Of a DNA stretch of 64,000 bases, positions 1-9,265 are shown in pieces. The DNA lies in the NCBI GenBank assembly GCA_035940775.1, contig DASZEN010000050.1, positions 62,001 to 126,000 of the forward strand. Direction: 5' to 3'. A model generated the notes under the pieces. It saw nothing but the letters and a program-made list of their open reading frames with translations. It searched no databases and was not told where the DNA came from. Origin of the DNA: DASQYE01 sp035940775 (GTDB taxonomy: Bacteria; Acidobacteriota; Blastocatellia; Pyrinomonadales; Pyrinomonadaceae). Position 1 is the first letter of the stretch. Each line of letters opens with the position of its first letter. The position numbers were made by a program, and so were the translations under genes.

Positions 1-1954
1 CGGAGCCCACTTCGGCCACCCAGTTAACGCCTGCCGCCGCCGTTACGCTCACATTCCCGCTCAGGTTGTTTTGCGGAGACTGCACGGCGACCGCCGGGAA
101 AGCCTGGCTCGTGCTGTTGATGGAATAATCACCGACCCGTACGATCCTGGCAATCGAAGGTGTGCCGCGTCCATTGTTGCTAACCAAAAACATCATGTAG
201 GGCCCCGGAGGGCAGTCATTGCCGCTGATCGGCGCGGTCACGTTAAGCGAATTGCCGCCGGATGAAAACGGCAGGACAACGCGCCGCTGGTCTTGATTAT
301 AGGTGTGCGTGACGGAGGGCAGACGAATCAAAACGACTTTATCAATATTCGATGGGTTGACGTTTCCGACTCCGACCGAGAATGTCTGCCCGTAGCTGAT
401 GGCGGACGGCGCGCTGGTGATCGCCGGACGTACCGCAAGCTCCCCGTCCGAGTTAAACAGGTAAGGGGGTGAGAAGAATTCCACGTCCTTATGGCCGAAC
501 TTTTTGCACTCCGGAGGGTCATTGTTGCCAAGGTTTTTACAGATGGTTGTTCCCGCCGTCTCACCGGCCGCGGCGGGCAGGCCCCCGCCTCCGATCATCA
601 CCCTCGCATCCGGCATGAGCAGTGCTATGGAGTGATAGACGCGCGGGATGCCGCTATTCGTGCTATTCATTTGCGTCCACTGTGACGGGTTGTCGGGATC
701 CCACAATTCGGGAGCCTGCACGGCCCCGCCGTATGTGTTGCCCGGCCCGCAATCCAGATTGTTGAAGCCTTTACAAGAAGTGCCGCCCGTAATCAGTACT
801 TTACCGTCCGGCAGTATGGTGGCCGTTGCATAAATTCTCGACTGCGCCATCGCTCCGGCCGTCAGGCGCCATGCCGGAGCAGCTTCATTCAGATCAATAG
901 ACTCGGCTGTGTTGGTGACGTTATTGGCATCTCTGTTGTTATAACCGCCCAAGACTATCACCTTGTTGGGCGCATACATGACTGAGGTGCCCCCGATATG
1001 ATCCTTATTGAGAGTTAAAGGAGGCGAATAGACTCCCTGACCTGGAGGATTTGAAGCATAGGGGTCGTATCTGTAGCTGACGAGCGGCGCGGCTATTAAA
1101 ACCTTGCCGGTCGAATCCATCGAGATGTAGGGATATTTCTCCAGGAAGGGATTATTACCATCGCCCGCCAGATTTTGTAATCCGCCTTGCAGGTTACGAA
1201 GATTATTTTCTTTGTTCGCCAGGATCGTGGCTGTGCCGGTCAACGAGCCGAAAGTGCCGTCCCAGTAGGTGCCAGACATTATCAGCGTCTCGCCGTTTCC
1301 CAGCGTGACGTTGAAAGGATACCAGCGCCCATGCTCCATCTTCTGAACGGTCGCAGACCAGCGTTCCGTCAGGTAATCATATATATTAATCCTCTCATCT
1401 CCGACCCCTTCTTTATTCTCCGAAGGTTTGTCGGCCTTCTTGTGTCCGCCCGCAATCAGCAATCTTCCGTCCGGAAGAAATGAATGGCCCGAGCAGAAAA
1501 GATTCGTAGTCGTATTATCATTCCATAGAGTTCTCCATTCGGCGTCGGTCGGAGTCGGGCTGGCCGTAGGTTTGGGCGGCAGATTATCCGTGTAGTCCGT
1601 GTAAGCGGTCTCAAGGTAGAGCGGGTCTGCCAGATAAACCTTGCTCTGTCCCTGGATGTCCGTGCCGTCTGCCGCATTTTTATCCCGCGCCCAGTAGAGG
1701 AGTTTTCCGTTCGGCAGCAGACTGATATGAACAGGCACATCGGACATCTGGTATGGGCCATCCCACTTGCCTCCGTTCACTACACTGAGCTGCGGCCGCG
1801 CCCCGCTGAAGAGTGCCGGATTGGGAGCTGCGCTTGAAGATGCGCCCACTTCGCGCCCGCCGGGTATATAAAAGAGGAACGCCAGCAGGGCTGCGGAAAA
1901 TATCGCCAGCAGCAGCAGTAGCCGTCGTGATCGAATGGGTTCGTCTGTTTTCAT
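1..1954 (-). CDS. Galactose oxidase/glyoxal oxidase-like copper radical oxidase (3' end beyond window)
   Basis: This is a secreted or membrane-anchored kelch-type copper radical oxidase, cut by the left edge of the window. The start is the ATG at 1954, preceded by GAGGAGAAAG. Residues 12-30 form a hydrophobic signal or anchor. The frame stays open for 651 codons. Kelch blades carry motifs such as PNGKLLYW and LPDGRLLIAGG. Every residue expected for a Tyr-Cys copper radical site is visible: C154 in FCSGHS, Y212 in GRWYPF, Y440-H441 in RVYHS and H550 in THTYNQDQR. Their order and spacing follow fungal glyoxal oxidase. After the DUF1929-like domain the last visible residues resemble a BACON-type adhesion domain (VTAAAGVNW). 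The family oxidises aldehydes or primary alcohols to give H2O2; the substrate here is unknown. Scattered short open frames in this stretch are shadows. Confidence 0.85.
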   Translation of the reverse strand, partial: MKTDEPIRSRRLLLLLAIFSAALLAFLFYIPGGREVGASSSAAPNPALFSGARPQLSVVNGGKWDGPYQMSDVPVHISLLPNGKLLYWARDKNAADGTDIQGQSKVYLADPLYLETAYTDYTDNLPPKPTASPTPTDAEWRTLWNDNTTTNLFCSGHSFLPDGRLLIAGGHKKADKPSENKEGVGDERINIYDYLTERWSATVQKMEHGRWYPFNVTLGNGETLIMSGTYWDGTFGSLTGTATILANKENNLRNLQGGLQNLAGDGNNPFLEKYPYISMDSTGKVLIAAPLVSYRYDPYASNPPGQGVYSPPLTLNKDHIGGTSVMYAPNKVIVLGGYNNRDANNVTNTAESIDLNEAAPAWRLTAGAMAQSRIYATATILPDGKVLITGGTSCKGFNNLDCGPGNTYGGAVQAPELWDPDNPSQWTQMNSTNSGIPRVYHSIALLMPDARVMIGGGGLPAAAGETAGTTICKNLGNNDPPECKKFGHKDVEFFSPPYLFNSDGELAVRPAITSAPSAISYGQTFSVGVGNVNPSNIDKVVLIRLPSVTHTYNQDQRRVVLPFSSGGNSLNVTAPISGNDCPPGPYMMFLVSNNGRGTPSIARIVRVGDYSINSTSQAFPAVAVQSPQNNLSGNVSVTAAAGVNWVAEVGS

Positions 1955-2171
1955 GGGGCTTTCTCCTCACAATCAAAGTTTAAGGGGTGGAGCAGGAGTT
2001 TGATCTGTATGTGGCCCGGCTCTGAATCATCCGGGCGTGCGCGCAACGTCGGGCCTCGATTAATGGGCGACGGTTGTATTCTCAATTCCACTGAGAGGTG
2101 AACCCTACTCTCTCTGTCGCCTCTCGGCGAACTTCGCAGAGGCACGACGCAGCGCTGTCAATGCCATCCGT

Positions 2172-3185
2172 TCACCGGGCGAGGCCGCGCGCAGGCCCGC
2201 CGCCGGGTGACCGCTCTATTTTTGAAGCTGTAGGGCTGCACCACTCCGATTGCTGACTCTGAATGTTGAGGCCGCAGCCGACCTCCCTGTGTCGGTCGCG
2301 CACCGCCTGTGGCAGTTCCCGCGTCCCCAGCTTTTGTTCGCCAAATTCCTCGAAGCCGGGCCAGAGGAATAGAACCAGCCCGACCACCTTCGGATCGTTC
2401 AGCGCAAGCCTCATATAGTTGAGGGCCACGTAGCCCAGATACCACTTGGGCCACCCCAGCGCCGCGTGGCCGGAATCGTAGAATCCATCGGGGACGAGAA
2501 TCAGACGCTGCTCCGGCGTGAGCTTTGATTTGAGGGCCTGAAACTCAATCTGATAGGCGGAATCCGTGCGCGGGTCGAAAATTCGATACATGAAGAAGAT
2601 CACTCCGGCCAGCGCCTCCGGGATTTTGTCCGGCAGCGGGGCGCTGCCTGCACCGCGCCCGTAACCCGCCAGGGACGGGATCAACGGCAACCTCGTTTTC
2701 ACATACTGCGTTACCATGTTCAGAGAGTCGTATGAGATACAACGATTGTTGATCTCGGTATTGACGGCCAGGGCGGCCACGAACTCGGGCGTGATATGGG
2801 CGCTGTTGATCGAAAGCCAGTTATCGAACTTGGCTTTGAAATCCAAGCGATGGCGATAGGCGAAGCTCCCGCACGGAGTGTTCAGGCGCGGGTCATTGAT
2901 GAAGAGTATCTTGTCAAGGACAACTATTGCCCGCTGGCCGTGGGACTTCAAGAAAGCCAGTTTGTCGGTGAGGTCGTCCGCCGCCGTATCGACATCCACT
3001 GACACCACGTTGGTAGAGATGTGGTTGCTCTCGATCTCGCTCAAATGAAAAGAGAGGTTATCGTCTACCCCCGCGTAACCGTAAAGGTACTTCCCTTCTT
3101 CGTTATGCTCTTCCCAGTAAGCATCTGCGTTCGTTACGCACAAGGCTAATATGAGAAGCACGGCTCCGAGCAATCTTGTCGTCAT
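2172..3185 (-). CDS. Secreted protein of unknown function, glycoside-hydrolase-like
   Basis: This is a 337-residue exported protein. The ATG at 3185 follows GAGAGGTGAGCC and opens a clean signal peptide (RLLGAVLLILALCVTNADA), so it is preferred over an in-frame start 22 codons upstream. The mature part begins with acidic and aromatic residues and has alternating hydrophobic strands and helices (AIVVLDKILF, LAGVIFFMYRIFD, VVGLVLFLWPGFEEFG). This pattern suggests a TIM-barrel hydrolase, but I recognise no defining catalytic motif. The last roughly 20 residues are low-complexity and basic and may be poorly conserved. It lies between the kelch oxidase and the RHS gene on the same strand. No function is assigned. 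Confidence 0.7.
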   Translation of the reverse strand: MTTRLLGAVLLILALCVTNADAYWEEHNEEGKYLYGYAGVDDNLSFHLSEIESNHISTNVVSVDVDTAADDLTDKLAFLKSHGQRAIVVLDKILFINDPRLNTPCGSFAYRHRLDFKAKFDNWLSINSAHITPEFVAALAVNTEINNRCISYDSLNMVTQYVKTRLPLIPSLAGYGRGAGSAPLPDKIPEALAGVIFFMYRIFDPRTDSAYQIEFQALKSKLTPEQRLILVPDGFYDSGHAALGWPKWYLGYVALNYMRLALNDPKVVGLVLFLWPGFEEFGEQKLGTRELPQAVRDRHREVGCGLNIQSQQSEWCSPTASKIERSPGGGPARGLAR

Positions 3186-3326
3186 CGGCTCACCTCTCGA
3201 AGGTCTGAATCTGAAGTTGATAAAGTATGTTCCGCGCCGGTTTCGACACACGGCCTTACCCTCGAAGTGAAACCGACGGGTTCACTTCGCCTTAAGACGG
3301 GACGAAAATATGCTCATTATTTAGAC

Positions 3327-3371
3327 CGAGCATGGCTGGCAGCCGCCTGGTTAAGCTGCCAGCCATGCTCG
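3327..3371. terminator. Perfect 16-bp hairpin after the RHS gene
   Basis: The arms 3327-3342 and 3356-3371 are perfectly complementary (CGAGCATGGCTGGCAG and its complement) with a 13-nt loop. It starts 7 nt past the RHS stop codon, so it probably ends or protects that transcript. There is no U-tract on either side, so it is not a canonical intrinsic terminator. Confidence 0.6.
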
Positions 3372-3377
3372 ATCAAG

Positions 3378-6300
3378 TCAGGGGCTTTTCGTCTGACCTG
3401 TTTCCACGATGTTACCGCTGAAAATCCAGTCCCTGGCCTCGTCCCAGGTTTTATCCGGATGCTCGTTTGTGAGCTTTTCACCGAAGGCATCGGCTGAACC
3501 GTTATCATCGCCCTCTTTGACGGGGTCGCGCTTTTTATCCACCGCATCCTGCGCGCCCTGTATGCCATCGAATATGTGCTTCAGTTCGTGGCCGAACGTC
3601 CAGAGACCTGACATGTCCTTCGGGTGACCTATGACCTGCCCCTTTATGAAGGAGTTACAGATGTCCGGGGTATCAATGATGGTCGCGGTCGAGACGCCCG
3701 CGACCTTCCCTGCGATTGAATCTACACTTAGAGTCGTCCTGCCAAAGGTTACATCTTTACCGTTGTTAGGGACGATGCCATCAATAATCTGCACCTGTGC
3801 CTTCGTCTCTACGATCTTGCTCAATATTTCTCTGCCGGAAGGCCGCATGGCTGTTCTAATCAACATGCCCATCATCTTCTGATTTGAAGTGTTCAGCATG
3901 ATGGGCGATCTCCCATCCGGGTCGATGAGCTTCAAAGGGTTGTTGAGCACGTACGTATAACGGTTCCAGACCTGCGGCTGGGCGCTGGCCTCGTACTGAC
4001 CCTTCGGGTCGAGGCTCAGGAACTTGGCGAAACCAGCGCGGTAGTATCTGGAGTGCATGTAGTCGAGCACTTGGCCTGCATAATCCTTGTCTCGTTCATG
4101 GCCCGTAAACCTCAAGCGCAGGGGGTCAGGCTCCTGGGACGACGGCGCGGGCGCGGTCGCCTCGGCTCCGAACGGGAAGTACTGTGGAGATTCCCGGACT
4201 ACTGCGCCGCCGTCCGTCACCAGACGCGCCGTGCCCAGATGATCCAGGTGGTAGTGGCGCTGCCCGGCAGCCGATTCCGTGGCCAGCAGCTTGTCCCCGC
4301 GATAGATGTAGTCCTTCATCCAGCGCCAGTTGCCCGCGTAGTTGCCGCCCGTGAGCTTGTACTCGCGCAGCACTTCGTTGTTGAGCCCGCGAAGGGTGAA
4401 AGTTTCGTATATCGTCGATCCGCTTTGTCCGCGGTCGACTTTCCAGATGCGCTCATCATTGGGCCCGTAGAGGTAGGTGAAGCCGGGCGCATATTTAATC
4501 ATGTTGAGGCTGTCGTAGGTATAGAGCCTGTTGTTGACGAGGCCCAGCATATTACCGGCCCCGTCGTATTCCATACCGTTATACTGATTTTTGGCCGAGT
4601 TGACGTTGGACTGGAAGGGCTCAATCAGCGTGGCGCTCGAAGGCGTCACGTTGGCGTAGGTATCTATCGTCAACTGGTTGCCGAAGGCGTCGTAGGTGTA
4701 GCGCTGCTTCCTGCCGGTGGAGAGCGCCGTGCCTTCGACCAGCCGGTTGGCCTTATCGTAGACGTACCAATCTCTGCCTATCTTGATGACGTTGCCGCCC
4801 CCGTCATACTTATAATTGACCTGAGCAGGATCGTTGCCCGCACCCGAATCCCAGAGCCTGTAGCCGGAGCCGTTCTGGGCCCAGATTCTGGCGACGCGCG
4901 GCATGTAGTTCGGGTCCATACTATAGACATCCGTGATGCCGTTGGAGTGCGCGACCGTGTTGGTAGTCTGGTTCGGGTTGTAGGTGATGGAGCTGGCGTA
5001 GTTGTTGCTGGTCGTCGAATTGCCGGGGCCGCCGCCGACGCTCGTCAACTCTCCGTTCTGGTTAAAATAGTTGACGCGCCACGGACGGTTTGCACCGGCG
5101 CTATCGGTACAGGTCTGGTTCAGGCAGTTCGGATAAGTCTGCCAGGCCAGATCGCCGAGCTGATCGTAGCCGAAGGATTGGGTGAAAGCAGAGCCCGTGT
5201 TGGTCGAAGTATCGCGTTGGCTGAGGCGTCCATCAAGGCCGTTATAGACATACTTCTCCGTGACGATTACATCCACATCCTGCGTGACGGTGGGAGTGTA
5301 TGGATTGGTCACGTAGTTATGGCGCGACGAGGTGGCCAGTTTCCCGTGTGCGAATGCGCCGCCCGCCGTCTCCGCAGTGCAATAACTTGCAGTAGTTGAA
5401 GAGCAGTAGTAGGTTAACTCTTTGACCGGACGCCATTGCCATGTGGCTTCGTATAGCTCCGTCACGCTCGTAGGTCGGCCCGACGGGTCATAGGCGTAGC
5501 GCAACCAGTGCACCCCGTCATAGGATTTGCCCCTGTTACCCAGCGTGTCGTATTCGTCATACTGCGCCCAGCCTCTTTCGGGATGGCCCTCCGTACGCAG
5601 GCTGCCCGTGTTGTCATAGGTGAAAGACCTGCACTGGCTGATCCCGGCGCTGGCCATGCACGCCACAGTCAGCTTGTTCAAGACGTTATGACCGTAACTG
5701 GTGGTCACCAGTTGGTCGTTCGCCCCCGATTGCTCTTCAACCTGGTAGAGCTTGCCGAACCTGTCGTAGCGCTCGTACTTCACCGCATCAGTCTCGTTGA
5801 CCGTGCCTAGAGAGACCTGATTGCCGACGCTTATTTGCCGGTAGATTTGTCGGATGCCGCTGAACTGTTGAAGCACGCGCTTGCCATCGGGCAGGGTGGT
5901 TCGCCCCGGACGCCCGAACGGGTCGAAATTATCGTAGATAGTCTTCTTATTGTCCGTATTGGTCTGGGCCGGTATCCACTCAGAGAGGGAGGTCTTCCAG
6001 CCCTGGCCGTTATATTCGGTGAAGCGGAACGAGAAGCTGCCGTCCGGCATCTTTACCTTTTCCGTCACCAGCCTGCCCAGTTGATCGTAGCCGTACTCCT
6101 CTTCGTCAAGTATCGGACTGGTACTATTTCGGTTGGCCCGATGAAAGACGTTGACGGTCGGGGATTCCGAAGTACTGCCGGATTCCACAGGGTTGTATCT
6201 GATCTGCGTCGCGCTGCCCTGGGCCGTGTAGATGTTTGTCAAACGCCCGGCCGGGTCATAAACGTAATCGGTCTGGTTGCCAGCCGTATCGCGGCTGGCC

Positions 6301-8795
6301 TTAATCAGACCTGTGTTGCAGTCAACGTCATTATCCGTCACCTTGTAATCAGACCCGGCGAACTGCCTGACGCGAATGACGCCGAGGCTGCTGCCGCCGC
6401 ACTGCGGATAGCCATAGGTGATCTTGTACTCATGCGTCGCCGGTTGCGGGAACGTCACGGCGGTATTAAGCCCCGCCTGCTTTTCCCCGCCGTAATAGCT
6501 CTCCGTGAAGAGATTGCCCTGCGCCGTATAAGCGTAATTGATGAGCACATCCTGTGCGCCCAGAAGATAGGCGGAGGAGGCCTTCTCCAGCTCCTTTCTG
6601 ATCCTCTTGGCTAAAAGCTGCCCTCTTTGATCGAAATTGAAGTAGGTGGTCGAGCGCTGAGAAAAGTCACCCGCGATCACCATGTCGTAGGTGCCGAGCA
6701 CCCAGGGGCGCGCTTCCGGGAAAGGGGTATAAGTATGCTTGAAGTTGGCGTTCTGGTTAGATGTATCGGGACGGTTGGTGGCCGGGTCTACGTTGTAGAC
6801 GCCCCGATCCGGATTGTACCTTATCACCTCGATGCGCCTGTCGCCGGAGCCTAAATTGCCGAAGTATTCCGTCGTCCTGTAATGGCCCAGGCCGTCAAAG
6901 TTATAATATTGCTCTTCTGTGTAGCGGCCCTCGTCATCGTGATAGACGGTGCGGCTGGCGGCAAGGCGCGCGTTACTGTCAACGGCGCTCCCCCACCCGT
7001 CGCTCCCCACGTAGAGGTCTGTCTCGTAACGTACGTAGGTGGAACGCAGCTTGAAGTTACGGCTGTTGTATATCTCGGTGGAGAGAAACAACGGCTTGCC
7101 GAAAACGTCCAGCTTGCGCTTGTTGGAATCCGCCGTGTCTTTCGTAAACGGCAAGGCGTAGTCGGCCACGTGCGGCTCCGCGATGTTGCGTCCGGCGGCC
7201 GTACCGCTATAACTGTCGTAGGGGAACGGATAAGCCGAAAAGTAGTAATTTGTATAATCGCCCTCGGGTGTCGTCACCCTGTTGATAAACTCCGAAGGCC
7301 CGCAGGGCGGCGATAAAGAAGAGCTTAAGGTACAACCGCTCGGCAGCGGGCCGATCCTGGGGTCATATTTCCAGGTGTAAGATTTGTATACCCCGTTCTT
7401 CTTCTCCGTCAGGATTCGGCGACGGACGCCCATGGAGGCGCGATTGTATTGACGCGCGGCCGATCCCAGCGCATAGCTGTACCTGTAGGGATCGCTGGTC
7501 ACATTGTCCAATTTATATTTCCATTCGAGCTGGCCGCCGGTCGGCAGGATCAGTTTCTGGATCATGCCGTTATTGGCTCTGGCCGTATCCTGTATGTCAT
7601 AAGAAGGGGCGGTCGGGGCGGCGTTCACGGGCATGGCATACTGCGATTTGTCGGGTAGACCGACCGCCGTTAAAAAGGGCGCGTCGATGTAATCGTCGTA
7701 TCCGGCAATGGTGTTTGGCGGCACATGAGGGCCGGGGCGCAGGATTCTTTTAGCGTCATAGCTGAAGGTGTACTCGGAGCGGCGAGGGCTGCCATCAGAG
7801 CCATTGCCGAAAGCGGTCAGAAAAACGCTCGTCACAACCTTCTGATAACCGCTCACCACCTCCTGGAACTTGACCGTCTGAGTGCGATTCAGGCTATCAG
7901 TGATTTCCCATTCATCATCCGGCAGGTCGTTGTTATCGGTGGCCGAGTCCTTGTAAAGGATGTTGACCCAGTTGCCGAACTGATCTTCAATACGCGTCGG
8001 CTTCTCCTCATACTCATCCGGGATATTTTGCGCCGGGACGCCTCTTCTGATAAGGATTTCCTTGAAGTAATGCTTCTCCCCGCTGGGAAACTCGATCTGC
8101 ATATTGCCGTTGGTATTTGAGAGATTGGTGCGCATGCGCAGGTAAGAGCCGTCCCTGGTATACCAGTAATCGGGTGAATCACTGGGGTCGTCCTCATGCA
8201 GCTTGCCGTAAAAGGTATGTTCGCTGCCGTCGGGTGACATATAGACCCAGAGGGATTTCTCCGTCTTCTCGGGTCGATCCTCGAACGGATTCTTCCTCGG
8301 CTTGTAGAGTTTGCCCATGGTGAGCTGCCAGCCGAGACCGGCGTTGGTCGCGGCGCTTGGCTCGTTGATCGTAAAGCAGTCATTGTTGCTCGTCCGATCA
8401 TTAGACGGATCCCACGGGTCACCGCTTTCTATAATCGGATCATGCGGGCCGGGAACTCCGTTGCCCTCTCCATCGACGGTGAGAAACCAGGTGGAGTAAA
8501 ACTCCGTCGACACGTCCGCCTGGCTCAGGCACACTTCGCGCTGTGTCCACGAGTTGGAGTTATAGAACAAGGTCATCGAATAAGATAATTGGCCGCCGAC
8601 CGGGTACCTGCTTCCGATCGGAATGGTTAATACGAGGTTACCGTTGAAGAGATTGATATGATCGATCTCCTGGCTCGCGTAGGCGCTGTTGGCGCTGAAT
8701 CCGCGCTCCTGATTTTTATGCTGGTTCTGGGCGTAGAGGTTGACGCTAATCAGAGCGATTAGAGCCAGTGCGACCGCGAGACGATCTCTCTTCAT
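3378..8795 (-). CDS. RHS/YD-repeat secreted protein with C-terminal HExxH metallopeptidase-like tail
   Basis: This is a large exported RHS protein of 1805 residues. The ATG at 8795 has GGAGAG just upstream and starts a signal peptide (LAVALALIALISVNLYAQ); the open frame further upstream is not needed. Many YD repeats follow (for example YDPAGRLTNIY, YDQLGRLVTEK, YDNTGSLRTEG), then the RHS core ends with the usual DHLGTARLVTD and LDPKG blocks and the DPDG box at about 1625. The C-terminal 180 residues differ in character and contain HELKH at 1736-1740, with acidic candidates for a third zinc ligand near ADAFGE about 30 residues later. In polymorphic toxins such tails are variable effector domains, so a zinc metallopeptidase activity is inferred. 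No immunity gene follows; the next gene is an exported protein. An alternative is an adhesive surface protein without toxic activity. Confidence 0.85.
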   Translation of the reverse strand: MKRDRLAVALALIALISVNLYAQNQHKNQERGFSANSAYASQEIDHINLFNGNLVLTIPIGSRYPVGGQLSYSMTLFYNSNSWTQREVCLSQADVSTEFYSTWFLTVDGEGNGVPGPHDPIIESGDPWDPSNDRTSNNDCFTINEPSAATNAGLGWQLTMGKLYKPRKNPFEDRPEKTEKSLWVYMSPDGSEHTFYGKLHEDDPSDSPDYWYTRDGSYLRMRTNLSNTNGNMQIEFPSGEKHYFKEILIRRGVPAQNIPDEYEEKPTRIEDQFGNWVNILYKDSATDNNDLPDDEWEITDSLNRTQTVKFQEVVSGYQKVVTSVFLTAFGNGSDGSPRRSEYTFSYDAKRILRPGPHVPPNTIAGYDDYIDAPFLTAVGLPDKSQYAMPVNAAPTAPSYDIQDTARANNGMIQKLILPTGGQLEWKYKLDNVTSDPYRYSYALGSAARQYNRASMGVRRRILTEKKNGVYKSYTWKYDPRIGPLPSGCTLSSSLSPPCGPSEFINRVTTPEGDYTNYYFSAYPFPYDSYSGTAAGRNIAEPHVADYALPFTKDTADSNKRKLDVFGKPLFLSTEIYNSRNFKLRSTYVRYETDLYVGSDGWGSAVDSNARLAASRTVYHDDEGRYTEEQYYNFDGLGHYRTTEYFGNLGSGDRRIEVIRYNPDRGVYNVDPATNRPDTSNQNANFKHTYTPFPEARPWVLGTYDMVIAGDFSQRSTTYFNFDQRGQLLAKRIRKELEKASSAYLLGAQDVLINYAYTAQGNLFTESYYGGEKQAGLNTAVTFPQPATHEYKITYGYPQCGGSSLGVIRVRQFAGSDYKVTDNDVDCNTGLIKASRDTAGNQTDYVYDPAGRLTNIYTAQGSATQIRYNPVESGSTSESPTVNVFHRANRNSTSPILDEEEYGYDQLGRLVTEKVKMPDGSFSFRFTEYNGQGWKTSLSEWIPAQTNTDNKKTIYDNFDPFGRPGRTTLPDGKRVLQQFSGIRQIYRQISVGNQVSLGTVNETDAVKYERYDRFGKLYQVEEQSGANDQLVTTSYGHNVLNKLTVACMASAGISQCRSFTYDNTGSLRTEGHPERGWAQYDEYDTLGNRGKSYDGVHWLRYAYDPSGRPTSVTELYEATWQWRPVKELTYYCSSTTASYCTAETAGGAFAHGKLATSSRHNYVTNPYTPTVTQDVDVIVTEKYVYNGLDGRLSQRDTSTNTGSAFTQSFGYDQLGDLAWQTYPNCLNQTCTDSAGANRPWRVNYFNQNGELTSVGGGPGNSTTSNNYASSITYNPNQTTNTVAHSNGITDVYSMDPNYMPRVARIWAQNGSGYRLWDSGAGNDPAQVNYKYDGGGNVIKIGRDWYVYDKANRLVEGTALSTGRKQRYTYDAFGNQLTIDTYANVTPSSATLIEPFQSNVNSAKNQYNGMEYDGAGNMLGLVNNRLYTYDSLNMIKYAPGFTYLYGPNDERIWKVDRGQSGSTIYETFTLRGLNNEVLREYKLTGGNYAGNWRWMKDYIYRGDKLLATESAAGQRHYHLDHLGTARLVTDGGAVVRESPQYFPFGAEATAPAPSSQEPDPLRLRFTGHERDKDYAGQVLDYMHSRYYRAGFAKFLSLDPKGQYEASAQPQVWNRYTYVLNNPLKLIDPDGRSPIMLNTSNQKMMGMLIRTAMRPSGREILSKIVETKAQVQIIDGIVPNNGKDVTFGRTTLSVDSIAGKVAGVSTATIIDTPDICNSFIKGQVIGHPKDMSGLWTFGHELKHIFDGIQGAQDAVDKKRDPVKEGDDNGSADAFGEKLTNEHPDKTWDEARDWIFSGNIVETGQTKSP

Positions 8796-9265
8796 ATCTC
8801 TCCTTAACGGCCCGGCCCGTCGCGGCCGGTATGATGATCCATCGTCTATAGATCGACGACGACCTTGTTCGGTTAAGAATACAGTCGGGCGCAGGTCACG
8901 AAAAAAAGGTGTGTTCCGGCTGCCGGTTTCTCCCTGCTTGACAGGTACTATTTTGTGCTCGGCTGCGGGGCCTGAATCCGCAAAATTAGATGGGTTTGAA
9001 TTTCTCAGGATTACAGAAACTCGTAAAACCTGAAGACATTTAATTGAGCGTATTGCCAAGCCGGGTTGATAGTCGCTAGAATATGAGGTGAGTCTAGACT
9101 TATGGCATCGCGGGTTACCAGGCCCAACGTTCAACACCACCGAACTTCTTCTATTCCCACCTCACCGGCCTCTTTTAAACAAGAGGGGCGAATTTGTCTT
9201 TAAAGCGCTTTCAAATCTTCCTGATAAATTTTTGACGGGTTCCTGATTGAATCTTGACTGAGCTT
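8796..9265. other. Intergenic region between divergent RHS and TPR-regulator genes
   Basis: About 470 bp without a credible gene. Both neighbouring genes are transcribed outward from it, so it should hold both promoters. I see no convincing paired -35/-10 boxes or long inverted repeats. Confidence 0.4.

Noticed and set aside
4053..5399. A 448-codon plus-strand open frame
   Set aside because: It is antisense to the RHS gene, has no domain resemblance and reflects the codon pattern of the real gene.
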